DNA of 64,000 nucleotides from Pseudomonas sp. WJP1 (GTDB lineage: Bacteria > Pseudomonadota > Gammaproteobacteria > Pseudomonadales > Pseudomonadaceae). The position numbers and the translations under genes are program-made. This document shows positions 16,172-24,047 of this stretch, piece after piece. Each line of letters begins with the position of its first letter. The first letter of the stretch is position 1. The stretch covers positions 4,514,501 to 4,578,500 of the forward strand of contig NZ_CP110128.1 of assembly GCF_028471945.1 (NCBI RefSeq), written 5' to 3'. The notes beneath the pieces are model-generated. The model had not been told where the DNA came from and searched no databases. It was given only the letters and a program-made list of their open reading frames with translations.

Positions 16172-16777
16172 ATGACTATGCCGACCGAAACCGCCCCACG
16201 CCTCAAGCTCGAGCAATACCTGGGTTTGCAGATCAAGCGCCAGCGCCTGGCCCAGGACTTGAAACTGTCTGACGTGGCCAAGATCGCCGATATCAGCCAG
16301 GGCATGTTGAGCAAGATCGAAAACGCCCAGGTCTCCACCAGCCTCGACACCCTCAGCCGCCTGTGTGACGTGCTGGGCCTGCCGCTGTCGAAGTTGTTCA
16401 GTGAGTACGACCAGCAGGACGGTAGCGCACTACTGGTCAAGGCCGACCAGGGCATGGAGGTGGTGCGCCGGGGCACAGAGAAAGGCCATACCTACCATTT
16501 GCTCAATCACACCCGCGGCCCGAAGAAGAGTTTCGAGGCCTACATGGTCAGCATGGATGACGCCAGCGAAGAATTCCCGACCTTCTCCCACCCCGGCACC
16601 GAGTTTTTGCATTTGCTTGAAGGCGAGCTGATTTACCGGCATGGCAACCAGCTGTATCGCATGGAAGCCGGCGACAGCCTGACCTTCGAAGGGGAAATAC
16701 CCCATGGGCCCGAGGAGTTGGTGCAGGTGCCGATCCGGTTGTTGTCGATCATGAATTACGGTAGCGACAAGGAATGA
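16172..16777 (+). CDS. XRE-family regulator with C-terminal cupin
   Basis: A 201-residue DNA-binding protein. The helix-turn-helix is at about residues 15-70 (LQIKRQRLAQDLKLSDVAKI, then SQGMLSKIENAQVSTSLDTL). A cupin domain follows (HPGTEFLHLLEGELIYRHGN and GDSLTFEGEIPHGPEEL), which would sense a small effector. It reads away from the glnT-glxBCD operon, and paired TTCCCxATxGGAA boxes lie between them, so it is the likely local regulator. Start: ATG at 16172 behind AGGA; GTG at 16160 and ATG at 16178 are alternatives. Confidence 0.9.
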   Translation: MTMPTETAPRLKLEQYLGLQIKRQRLAQDLKLSDVAKIADISQGMLSKIENAQVSTSLDTLSRLCDVLGLPLSKLFSEYDQQDGSALLVKADQGMEVVRRGTEKGHTYHLLNHTRGPKKSFEAYMVSMDDASEEFPTFSHPGTEFLHLLEGELIYRHGNQLYRMEAGDSLTFEGEIPHGPEELVQVPIRLLSIMNYGSDKE

Positions 16778-16813
16778 TTCAGAAGGATCTGCCTACCTGT
16801 CCAAGCCATGCGA

Positions 16814-17899
16814 TCAATGACTTTGTCGGCGAATTCTAGTCGCTTCATCAATCGCTTCATAATATGACGGTGGGGGCGATTCCGATCCTGATTGATATGC
16901 CGATAGAGACGATTCCGATCCTGATTGTGAAGGGCTCATCGATCTTGATGGTGGAGGTGTTGTCGGTCTTGATGATTGAACTGATTCGGAAAAACTAAAA
17001 GCGCGACGCGTCTGGAATTGCTCAAATTCACGTACTGCCAGTTCAAACTCAAACTCATTAAACCTACTGTTAAGACTTCGTTGCGTCGAAAAACCGATAC
17101 CATTATCAAGATTAGGATTAAGAAATCTCGTCCCCCGCCCCTGTATTTGCGCACCCGGCGCATGAATTTGCGGATTTCGCGACGTTCGCAAGCCCCGTTT
17201 GGCGATCTTGTAAGCTCCGAATCCCAAGGCGCCTCCAACAACTATGGGTATGGCTCCCAATGCCATTAATGGTCCATTATCAGACTCAATAGCCCAGGCA
17301 AGAACTCCTACTCCTATCATGATAAGGCCTCCGGATGCCCCTCCCAAGAGAGCAACCCGACGCACCCTATGTCCTGTTGGATCATCTTGATTCACCGGGT
17401 TGCCCTGGCAGTACGCATAGGCATTCACCCCACCTTCGCCAAACGGGCTCAAGCTGTCAGGACTGTTGAACCGCATCAACATCGGGTTGAACTGCCGATA
17501 CCCGTTACCCAAATGATAATGCCCGGTCACCGGGTCCGGTCGTTCGCCGTTGAAGCCGAGCAAGCTGGACAAGCCATTTCCTGGTGAGCGGTGGCCGTAG
17601 GGTGTGTAGGCGAAGGGATGAGGTTGGTTTGCGTCGAGCGCATTCAATATCGAACGCTGCTGATCGGTCGCCAGCAGGAGGGTGTCGACTGTTAAATCCT
17701 CGTGCCGCAGTTGCGCCAATAGCTGGTCGTCATGCTGGAAGACGTTGCGCTTCGTGGCACCCTGGATTTCAGTCGCCAGGCGGGTTTTGCAGTAAAAGCG
17801 CTGAATGCCGGCCTGCTCGTCTGGCGTCCATTCGATCGAGCGATCCAGTGGATCGTAGTGATAGCGACATAATACGGTTTCGCGAGGTGACGTAGGCAT
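16814..17899 (-). CDS. Orphan RHS-repeat core protein with variable C-terminus
   Basis: A 361-residue protein that lacks the long RHS/YD repeat barrel but retains the RHS-associated core: GLSSLLGFNGERPDPVTG, HYHLGNGYRQFNPMLMRF, SPDSLSPFGEGGVNAYAYC and NPVNQDDPTGH (about residues 110-180). After it come two hydrophobic segments (about 185-235), then a low-complexity Ser/Pro tail ending SPPPSYYEAIDEATR. The core normally precedes a polymorphic toxin, so the tail region may be an effector, but I recognise no toxin fold. No immunity gene is evident; the neighbour at 16172 is a metabolic regulator. Start behind GGAGCG. Confidence 0.75.
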   Translation of the reverse strand: MPTSPRETVLCRYHYDPLDRSIEWTPDEQAGIQRFYCKTRLATEIQGATKRNVFQHDDQLLAQLRHEDLTVDTLLLATDQQRSILNALDANQPHPFAYTPYGHRSPGNGLSSLLGFNGERPDPVTGHYHLGNGYRQFNPMLMRFNSPDSLSPFGEGGVNAYAYCQGNPVNQDDPTGHRVRRVALLGGASGGLIMIGVGVLAWAIESDNGPLMALGAIPIVVGGALGFGAYKIAKRGLRTSRNPQIHAPGAQIQGRGTRFLNPNLDNGIGFSTQRSLNSRFNEFEFELAVREFEQFQTRRAFSFSESVQSSRPTTPPPSRSMSPSQSGSESSLSAYQSGSESPPPSYYEAIDEATRIRRQSH

Positions 17900-18035
17900 G
17901 GGTTGCGCTCCGAGCAAGGTCCATAAAGCCGGATCTTGAGCTTCGGCTGTTTTTCAGTTCTTGCCTACTAGCAGAACTGTTAGGTACACAGTCCTCACCA
18001 CGATTCAACTCAGCCGGATTGACGTCGAATTGGCC

Positions 18036-18073
18036 TAAAAAAAATCCCGCCCGGAATTCTCCGGGCAGGATTT
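18036..18073 (-). terminator. Rho-independent terminator of the NADH-dehydrogenase-like gene
   Basis: On the minus strand a 10-bp stem (TCCTGCCCGG/CCGGGCGGGA with one mismatch, loop AGAATT) is followed by eight T residues, 25 bases beyond the stop. Confidence 0.85.
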
Positions 18074-18098
18074 GTTGAATCACACAACCTCAGCCCAT

Positions 18099-19301
18099 TC
18101 AGGCAATCGGAATCAACGGATCCGCTGCCGCCCACGCGCTTTCACGATTGGCCGCCGGCGGGTAGATCCACACCGTGTTGATCTGGGTCTTCAGCGACTT
18201 GCCTTCCTGACGGGTCAGCTTGACCTGGCGATCCCAACCTTCGGTGTAGACCGCGCCCCAGGCTCCCAGGTCCAGGCAGGTCACGTATTTCGGCTGGCTA
18301 TACGGCGTCGGGTCCACCCCGAGGATCTGCGCGGCAACGTTGTTACCGGCATGACGACCCAGCACAATCGCGTGCTGGCAGGTCATCAGCGCATGGTTGC
18401 CAATGTCATCGCTGGCCGCATAGGCAACGTCGCCGGTGGCGAAGATGTCTGGCTGGCCAATGACTTGCAGGTGCGCGTCGACATGCAGGCGGCCCAGGTG
18501 GTCGCGTTCGGCCGGGATCTGTTCGGTCAGCGAGCTGGCACGCACGCCGGTGGTCCAGATGACGGTTTTGGCGTCGATGCGCTGGCCGTCAGACAAGCTC
18601 ACGCCGTTTTCATCGACGGCGACAACCGAGGCGTTAAGGTGCCATGTGACCCCGGTTTCCTCACTGGCTTCGGCAATCTTCTCGGCGATTTGCGGGCCCA
18701 TGGAGCCGCCTACCTCAGCGCCACGATCGACGATGATCACCTTGATGTCCGCACCCTCGCCGAGGATGGCGCGCAAACGGGTGGGCATTTCAGTGGCGGT
18801 TTCGATACCCGTGAAGCCTCCACCGGCCACCACCACCGTGTTGCGTGCCTGGCTCTGCGGCTGGTTGGCCAGGGATTTGAGGTGGGCTTCCAGGCGTATG
18901 GCCTGTTCGATCTGATCGACGTCGAACGCATGTTCAGCCACACCCGGGGTGTCCGGCAGCGCGAGACCGCTACCGGTGGCCAGAACGAGTTTGTCGTAGA
19001 TGCACACTTGTTTTTCGCCCGAAGCGTCGAGGTAACCCACACGCTTTTGCTCGACGTCGATGGTCTCGGCAGCCCCCTTGATGAACTTGACGCCGACCGC
19101 ATCGAACAGCTCGCCGATGGGCGCCGCCAGCTGGTGGGCATTCGGCTCGTAGAAGCGTGGACGCACGCGCAGTTCGGCCTGGGGCGCCAGTACCGTTACG
19201 TCAACGTCATTGTGACCATGGATATCGAACAGGCGGGTGGCGCTCAAAGCGCTCCACATGCCACCGAAACCTGCGCCAATTACCAGGATGCGTTGTTTCA
19301 T
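18099..19301 (-). CDS. NAD(P)/FAD-dependent oxidoreductase, NADH dehydrogenase II-like
   Basis: A 400-residue flavoprotein of the pyridine-nucleotide disulfide-oxidoreductase fold, as in type II NADH dehydrogenases. The FAD-binding GxGxxG is in ILVIGAGFGGMWSA at the N-terminus, the second dinucleotide fold is near TVVVAGGGFTGIE (about 160), and IFATGDVAYA is the FAD-contacting motif. It probably passes electrons from NADH to quinone without proton pumping. It is divergent from an Rrf2 regulator, with a clear inverted repeat between them, so it is likely redox-controlled. Confidence 0.88.
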   Translation of the reverse strand: MKQRILVIGAGFGGMWSALSATRLFDIHGHNDVDVTVLAPQAELRVRPRFYEPNAHQLAAPIGELFDAVGVKFIKGAAETIDVEQKRVGYLDASGEKQVCIYDKLVLATGSGLALPDTPGVAEHAFDVDQIEQAIRLEAHLKSLANQPQSQARNTVVVAGGGFTGIETATEMPTRLRAILGEGADIKVIIVDRGAEVGGSMGPQIAEKIAEASEETGVTWHLNASVVAVDENGVSLSDGQRIDAKTVIWTTGVRASSLTEQIPAERDHLGRLHVDAHLQVIGQPDIFATGDVAYAASDDIGNHALMTCQHAIVLGRHAGNNVAAQILGVDPTPYSQPKYVTCLDLGAWGAVYTEGWDRQVKLTRQEGKSLKTQINTVWIYPPAANRESAWAAADPLIPIA

Positions 19302-19402
19302 TTTTAACTCCAGGGGAAAAAAACCAGGCAGTGAATTGGGTTAAGGAGTCAGGAGGTCGGCACTCGCTCTCTGCTGAAAGGGCCTTCCGCTCCCGACCTG
19401 AC

Positions 19403-19427
19403 AACTACGACTTTATTGATCGTAGTT
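19403..19427. promoter_or_regulatory. Inverted repeat between NDH-like gene and Rrf2 regulator
   Basis: Perfect 8-bp arms AACTACGA and TCGTAGTT separated by 9 AT-rich bases. There is no T run, so an operator is more likely than a terminator. A related TTACGACAACATTAGTCG lies at about 19574, close to the Rrf2 start. Confidence 0.6.
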
Positions 19428-19601
19428 AATTCGAGCAAGGTATTTTTCTCAATGGTTCGAATCGATGCCATCGATAGACCGGCCAAACCCTGCCAAATCC
19501 GATGTTTTCAAGGCCTTTCCAGCGCGTTGGGAAAAATCGCAATCGTTGCCTGGCTAAGGGTCAGCTGCTAATATTTACGACAACATTAGTCGGAGATTGA
19601 T

Positions 19602-20165
19602 ATGTCTCTTTATAGCGCGGGCGTCGAGTACGGCATTCACTGCCTGATTTTCCTGGTGGGCAATGGTGGCGAGACCCGCGAGGCGAGCGTGCGTGACCTG
19701 GCAGAGCTGCAAGGCGTGCCGTTGGACTATCTGGCAAAAATCTTCACCAAACTGGCCAAGGCAAAACTGGTGGTTGCCACCGAAGGTGTGCGTGGGGGTT
19801 TCAAGCTGGCGCGGCCGGCCGATGAGATCAGCCTGCTGGACATCGTCAACGCCATCGACGGGCGCAAGGCCATTTTCGAATGCCGGGAAATCCGCGGTCG
19901 CTGTGCATTGTTCGAAGGCGAGGTGCCTGAGTGGGCGCTGGACGGCCATTGCTCGGTGCATGGGGCCATGCTGACTGCGCAGAAGCGCATGGAGGAAGCC
20001 CTGGCCCAGCAGACCATCCTGGACATCGCCAGAAAGGTCGGGCGCAAGGCGCCTGCGCAGTTCAATGCGCAGGTCGACAGCTGGATGAGTGATCGCCGGG
20101 AGAAAAAAGGCACCGCCAGTGCCCAGGTCGATCAACTGATCCAGGTCACCGAGATCGAAGGCTGA
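19602..20165 (+). CDS. Rrf2-family transcriptional regulator, probable Fe-S sensor
   Basis: A 187-residue Rrf2 protein. The N-terminal winged helix is typical (YGIHCLIFLV, ASVRDLAELQGVPLDYLAKI, VRGGFKLARP). Three cysteines follow in the cluster-binding loop at 94, 101 and 117. In IscR and NsrR the three cysteines are closer together, so the spacing here (6 and 15 residues between) is unusual and the ligand set is uncertain. Likely represses the divergent NADH-dehydrogenase-like gene through the repeat at 19403. It has a 22-residue basic/polar tail beyond the normal domain. Confidence 0.85.
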   Translation: MSLYSAGVEYGIHCLIFLVGNGGETREASVRDLAELQGVPLDYLAKIFTKLAKAKLVVATEGVRGGFKLARPADEISLLDIVNAIDGRKAIFECREIRGRCALFEGEVPEWALDGHCSVHGAMLTAQKRMEEALAQQTILDIARKVGRKAPAQFNAQVDSWMSDRREKKGTASAQVDQLIQVTEIEG

Positions 20166-20168
20166 GCC

Positions 20169-20507
20169 CTACAGGCAGTCGCGTACGGCCTGGCGCATGG
20201 CCCCTGATTTTGCCCAGGGCGGCCCCTGGTACAGCGAGACCCGGCTGCCTTCCTTGTACTTCACGATATCCAGCACTTCATCGGCGGTTATGACACTCGG
20301 CGCGGTGATCCGGTAGCCGTTGGAAATCGAAGTCTGGGTGGTCTTGGCGATCTCCTTTTGCCAGGCCGGCAATACACACGCCGCCACATCCTTGGGTATT
20401 TTGTCGCTCGGTTTGTTGTAGTTCGGCTCTCCCGGTACCAGGGACGCAGGCAACGAACACCCCGCCAACAACGCCATCACCACTCCCCCCATCAACATTC
20501 GACTCAT
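20169..20507 (-). CDS. Small lipoprotein, unknown function
   Basis: A 112-residue protein with a short signal peptide and lipobox LLAGC (Cys17), so it should be anchored in a membrane facing the periplasm. The mature part has two further cysteines (in VAACVLP and the C-terminal VRDCL) that could form a disulfide. I do not recognise a family. It converges with the Rrf2 gene, with stops 3 bases apart. Confidence 0.75.
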   Translation of the reverse strand: MSRMLMGGVVMALLAGCSLPASLVPGEPNYNKPSDKIPKDVAACVLPAWQKEIAKTTQTSISNGYRITAPSVITADEVLDIVKYKEGSRVSLYQGPPWAKSGAMRQAVRDCL

Positions 20508-20580
20508 GAAGCATCCTTAAACCTGAAAAAATAAAATGTAGCCTGTTGCCGCACTGACAGCCATTTTGTTGCATCGAGCC

Positions 20581-20799
20581 TCAAGGGCTGATGTTGTGAT
20601 CGCCGGGACCGGGGTAGGAGCGCTCGTTCAGATAAGTCGTCCATCGCTCGTAGGCTTCGTGTTGCCATTGACTGACCCGCTCCCATTCCGGCCCGCTGAG
20701 CTGATGCTCGGAGATGAGTTTCATCATTTCGCTGGTGGCGGCATCCAGATCGGCGATCAGTTCCTGGGCATGCGCCCTGAAGTCATCGGTTGTGGTCAT
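20581..20799 (-). CDS. Hypothetical protein, 72 residues
   Basis: Small soluble acidic protein, mostly helical by composition, with the segment AHAQELIADLDAATSEMMKLISEH. No signal peptide and no known family. It is read in the same direction as the lipoprotein gene at 20169 but 73 bases upstream. The amphipathic pattern looks like a real protein; function unknown. Confidence 0.6.
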   Translation of the reverse strand: MTTTDDFRAHAQELIADLDAATSEMMKLISEHQLSGPEWERVSQWQHEAYERWTTYLNERSYPGPGDHNISP

Positions 20800-20968
20800 T
20801 TTGAACGCACCCTGCCCTGCTGAAATTTCGGCACTTCACTACGACAGCGAATTTTGCGAAACGCGCAAATTTCCCGACCAATGGAAGCCCTTTGGCATCA
20901 GACGAACACAACGCCGCATCACGCGAATGGGTCTAAAATTTCGTAGCACGAAGTTACGGGAGATCATC

Positions 20969-21208
20969 ATGTGGCTTAACGAACATGAACAGACGCTTCG
21001 ACGTGACCTGCAAGGGCTTGCATCGGACCTGCGATGGTCGGCGGTAGAGCTATTGCGCATCGCCGAACAATTGCGCCTGTCGGGGAACGATGTCGATGCA
21101 GAGGCCGTGAGGCGGCTGTGCGATCTGTTCCAGGGCGATGAACAACGGCTGGCGGGTTATGCCGAGGAAGTGAAGGCCAAGATCATCAGTCGAAACAAGC
21201 CTGAATAG
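20969..21208 (+). CDS. Hypothetical protein, 79 residues
   Basis: Small helical protein beginning MWLNEHEQTLRRD. The start follows GGGAGATC at good spacing; a longer frame reaches upstream but lacks support. It contains the segment DLFQGDEQRLAGYAEEVKAK and no membrane helix. The OsmE-like lipoprotein gene starts 13 bases later, so the two are probably co-transcribed. Family not recognised. Confidence 0.65.
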   Translation: MWLNEHEQTLRRDLQGLASDLRWSAVELLRIAEQLRLSGNDVDAEAVRRLCDLFQGDEQRLAGYAEEVKAKIISRNKPE

Positions 21209-21221
21209 CGGGAGTCGAGCC

Positions 21222-21572
21222 GTGAACAAGTCCCTCTACACGCTTGCCACCCTGATCATGGTGCTGGCGGGCTGCAGCACCGACTCACAGATTTATCGGG
21301 ATCAACCACTGGTGGCAAAAGTCGAGACCGGGATGAGCAAGGAGCAAGTCGAGAAAATCGGCGGCCCACCCCTGTCGATCTCCAACCGCACGGTCGAGCC
21401 CGGCACCTGTTTTGACTACAACCTGACCCAGCCTGGTCATCAGCAACGGTACAACGTCAGCTTCGATAGCCGGGGCAGGGTCGATCATACAAGCTTCATG
21501 ACCTGTGCCGAATGGAGTAACGCGCAGCAAAAGGCCAGGGAACCGACCCGCAGCGGCGGTGGAGGCTACTGA
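21222..21572 (+). CDS. osmE: OsmE-like outer-membrane lipoprotein
   Basis: A 116-residue lipoprotein with lipobox VLAGC (Cys18) and an SmpA/OmlA-type fold: VAKVETGMSKEQVEKIGGPP, then GTCFDYNL and TCAEW with the two cysteines found in OsmE. OsmE in enterobacteria is induced by osmotic stress; the role here is inferred. Its last 7 bases overlap the end of the convergent betaine-type binding-protein gene, an osmolyte-related neighbour. Confidence 0.8.
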   Translation: MNKSLYTLATLIMVLAGCSTDSQIYRDQPLVAKVETGMSKEQVEKIGGPPLSISNRTVEPGTCFDYNLTQPGHQQRYNVSFDSRGRVDHTSFMTCAEWSNAQQKAREPTRSGGGGY

Positions 21573-22591
21573 GCCGCTAACAATTGCGTGGCGACACGCT
21601 CAGCCACCTCCCCCGGCACCCAACCCTTCCAGATCTGCGGCTGGTCACGCAGGAAAGCTTCCGCCACCTGACGCGGCTGCAGGCGCTTTTCGCTCATCTG
21701 GCCGAGGGTATGGTTGAGCAGGTCGATCGGCAAGTCGACCTTTTCGAAGAACGCCACCAGGTCCGGGTACTGCGCCTTGAACGGTGCGGACACGCCGATC
21801 GCCAGGCTGGCCGGCATCGACCGGGTGCCCTTTGGGTGCGGGTTGTTGGCGTCGGCCAGGGTCTTCCAGGCTTCGGCGTCAAACGCCGGCTCGTCAAGTT
21901 TCACCAGTTTGAAACGCCCCAGCAGCGGCGTCGGCGACCAGTAGTAGAACAGCACCGGCTTGCCACGGCGGATCGAGGAAGCCACTTCGGCATCCAGTGC
22001 CGCACCCGATCCCGTGCGGAAGTTGACGAAGCTGTCGGTTAGCTCGTAAGCCTTGAGTTTCTGACTGTTGACGATCTCCGAGGTCCAGCCGGTCGGGCTG
22101 TTGAGGAAGCGCCCACGGCTTGGGTCTTCCGGGTCGCGAAACACGTCCTTGTAGCGGGCCAGGTCGGCGACGGATTTCAGTTCCGGGGCCACGGGCTTGA
22201 TGCCTCGTTCCGGGTCGCCCTTGATCACGTATTCCGGCACCCACCAGCCTTCGGTGGCGCCCTTGACCGTGTCGCCTAGGCCAAACACTTTGCCTTCGGA
22301 AGCGGCCTTGACCCACCCCGGACTGCGCCCTGCCCACTCCTCGCCGATCACCTGGATATCGTTTTTGGCCAACGCTGCTTCGAGGCTGACGGTGCTGCCC
22401 GGCAAGGTGTCTGTCGGGTAACCGTAACCTTTCTCGACAATCACCCGAAGGATTTCGGTGATGAGGCTACCGCTTTCCCAGGTGATGTCGCCGAAGTGGA
22501 TCGGCGCGACTTTTTCTGCAGCGGGAGCCTGAGTCGCCACAAGGCTCAGGGCCAGCAGCGAACTGCCGAGCAGGGTTTTCAACGATCTCAT
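21566..22591 (-). CDS. Glycine-betaine/choline-type ABC substrate-binding protein (OpuAC family)
   Basis: A 341-residue periplasmic binding protein with a cleavable signal peptide (ends near APAAEK). OpuAC-family blocks include IHFGDITWESGSL, VIGEEWAGRSP, TEGWWVPEYV, TGSGAALDAEVASSIRRGKPV and FYYWSPTPLL, where aromatic residues form the quaternary-amine cage. Start at 22591 behind GGAGGT. That start overlaps the end of the ECF sigma gene by 4 bases, an unusual pairing. No permease or ATPase gene is next to it, so it must work with a transporter encoded elsewhere or act as a sensor. Confidence 0.88.
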   Translation of the reverse strand: MRSLKTLLGSSLLALSLVATQAPAAEKVAPIHFGDITWESGSLITEILRVIVEKGYGYPTDTLPGSTVSLEAALAKNDIQVIGEEWAGRSPGWVKAASEGKVFGLGDTVKGATEGWWVPEYVIKGDPERGIKPVAPELKSVADLARYKDVFRDPEDPSRGRFLNSPTGWTSEIVNSQKLKAYELTDSFVNFRTGSGAALDAEVASSIRRGKPVLFYYWSPTPLLGRFKLVKLDEPAFDAEAWKTLADANNPHPKGTRSMPASLAIGVSAPFKAQYPDLVAFFEKVDLPIDLLNHTLGQMSEKRLQPRQVAEAFLRDQPQIWKGWVPGEVAERVATQLLAAQ

Positions 22592-23130
22592 GCGGACCTC
22601 CAGGTCAGGGAATTCAGGGATTGATTGGCGCTGTGCCGTGCACACAGGGCTTGGGAGCGAGTCATGTAATCGCTCACCGAACGTTGGGAAATGCCCAGTC
22701 GGGCGGCAATTTGCGGGTAGGTCAGGCCGTCGATCCGCGACAACAGGAAGGTTGCCCGGACCTTGCCCGGCAAGCGTTCGAGCGTGCGCGCCAGGCCATG
22801 CAACGCCTGGGTCAGTTGCACCTGTTCTTCGGGCGAGATCGCTTGATGCCGATCAACGTTCTGCAAATGTTCGAGGTACTGACGTTCCAGGTCACGACGG
22901 CGCCAGAGCTGATAGATCAACCGATGGGCAATGGTGGTGAGCAAGGCGCGAGGTTCTCGGATCGGGGTCAGCCCCGGCGATTCGAGCAACTGCACAAAGG
23001 TCTCGGCAGCAATGTCTTCGACGCTGGGGCTGGCCCCCAGATACCGGCGTAACCGAGTGCAGAGCCAGGGGTAATGCGCGCGGAATAATCCGCCCACGTC
23101 GTTGCGATGGGAAAAGTCGGTGCCGGACAT
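22588..23130 (-). CDS. ECF sigma factor, FecI-like
   Basis: A 180-residue RNA polymerase sigma factor. Region 2 lies at about residues 10-75 (LFRAHYPWLCTRLRRYLG, SVEDIAAETFVQLLE). Region 4 lies at about 115-170 (LARTLERLPGKVRATFLLS, then LTYPQIAARLGISQRSV, the helix-turn-helix). Sequence and length suit the FecI iron-starvation class, but the usual downstream fecR anti-sigma and TonB-receptor genes are missing. Instead its stop overlaps the start of a betaine-type binding protein, so that protein may be its co-expressed partner. Confidence 0.88.
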   Translation of the reverse strand: MSGTDFSHRNDVGGLFRAHYPWLCTRLRRYLGASPSVEDIAAETFVQLLESPGLTPIREPRALLTTIAHRLIYQLWRRRDLERQYLEHLQNVDRHQAISPEEQVQLTQALHGLARTLERLPGKVRATFLLSRIDGLTYPQIAARLGISQRSVSDYMTRSQALCARHSANQSLNSLTWRSA

Positions 23131-23247
23131 AGAGGCTCCAAAGGTCAGGGGTCGCTGAATGTCCGGTGATCCGGTGACGCGATCCTAGCAAGGAGCCTTA
23201 TTCATTAATAATACTTATAAAGCATTTTTATATTCCAATAAGAAATT
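23131..23247. promoter_or_regulatory. AT-rich region upstream of the ECF sigma gene
   Basis: The stretch at about 23190-23250 is very AT-rich for this genome and lies between the sigma gene and the next minus-strand gene. It probably carries the promoter of the sigma operon; no consensus could be fixed. Confidence 0.35.
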
Positions 23248-24039
23248 TTAACGTAATCGTCCGAACCCCAGATCCTCGGCCTCTCGCTGGTAGTCGAGAA
23301 CGATTTGATAGTCGCTTTCGCTAGCCGGCAGGATCTCTTGCAAACCGAGGATTTCGGCGACGTCCGGCAGCTCCTGCAACGTCTGATTCATCACCTGCCG
23401 AAGGTGCCTGGCCTGCTGTTCGGTGACGGTAGCCGCGATGATGTAGGGCAACGTCGGACTGAAGGCGCTGCGACCGATGATCCGCAGGTTGGCCACTTCG
23501 TCTTCGGCGTGTCGCGCCAGGTAGGCAAAGGTCACGCTGTCGATGGCCGCCAGGTCCGCTTTATCTTCACGCAACCAGCGAAGACTTTCGCGGTGACTGC
23601 CGCTGATACCGACACTGGCAAAAAACTGCCCCTCTCGCTGCAGCGGCGCCAGTCGGTGCCGCAGCAGATTCATGCCGCTGTTGGAATCTTCGCCATTGAT
23701 CACACCGCGGCTGCCTCCGAAGGCCGACAAGCTGCGCCGTGGGTCATCGGCGCGACTCAGCAACAGGCTGCAATGGTTGCCGCCGCTGGCGTCCGGCAAT
23801 TCATAACGAGGACGGCCGATGATCCGCACCCGACCGCGCAATGCCGTCATCAGCGGATAACCGCAGGTCTGCGTCAGCAGCAAGTGCGGGGACAACCACA
23901 GGTCCATCAGCGAAAGTCCTTCGGCGTTGCGGCGTGTAGCTCCAAGGCGCTCGAGGATGCGGCTCAGCCAGCGCTCGTTGGCCTGGCGGACCGGTTCGGG
24001 GGCGACGTACATCAAAAGCTCTGCGTAGGCTGAAGTCAT
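23248..24039 (-). CDS. PhnD-like substrate-binding protein without signal peptide
   Basis: A 263-residue protein of the phosphate/phosphite/phosphonate binding-protein (PhnD) fold. Seen: LLLTQTCGYPL, then RADDPRRSLSAFGGSRGVINGED, SGSHRESLRWLREDKADLAAID, and SPTLPYIIAA, which place it in type II periplasmic binding proteins. It lacks a signal peptide or lipobox, so it appears cytoplasmic unless the start is wrong. ATG at 24039 behind GAGAGAA is best. It starts 8 bases after the stop of the desaturase gene, so it is probably translationally linked. No cognate permease is near. Confidence 0.8.
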   Translation of the reverse strand: MTSAYAELLMYVAPEPVRQANERWLSRILERLGATRRNAEGLSLMDLWLSPHLLLTQTCGYPLMTALRGRVRIIGRPRYELPDASGGNHCSLLLSRADDPRRSLSAFGGSRGVINGEDSNSGMNLLRHRLAPLQREGQFFASVGISGSHRESLRWLREDKADLAAIDSVTFAYLARHAEDEVANLRIIGRSAFSPTLPYIIAATVTEQQARHLRQVMNQTLQELPDVAEILGLQEILPASESDYQIVLDYQREAEDLGFGRLR

Positions 24040-24047
24040 GGGTTCTC

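Noticed and set aside
16172..17899. XRE-cupin gene as immunity or antitoxin partner of the RHS protein
   Set aside because: It is convergent, and its operators and divergent partner tie it to glnT-glxBCD instead.
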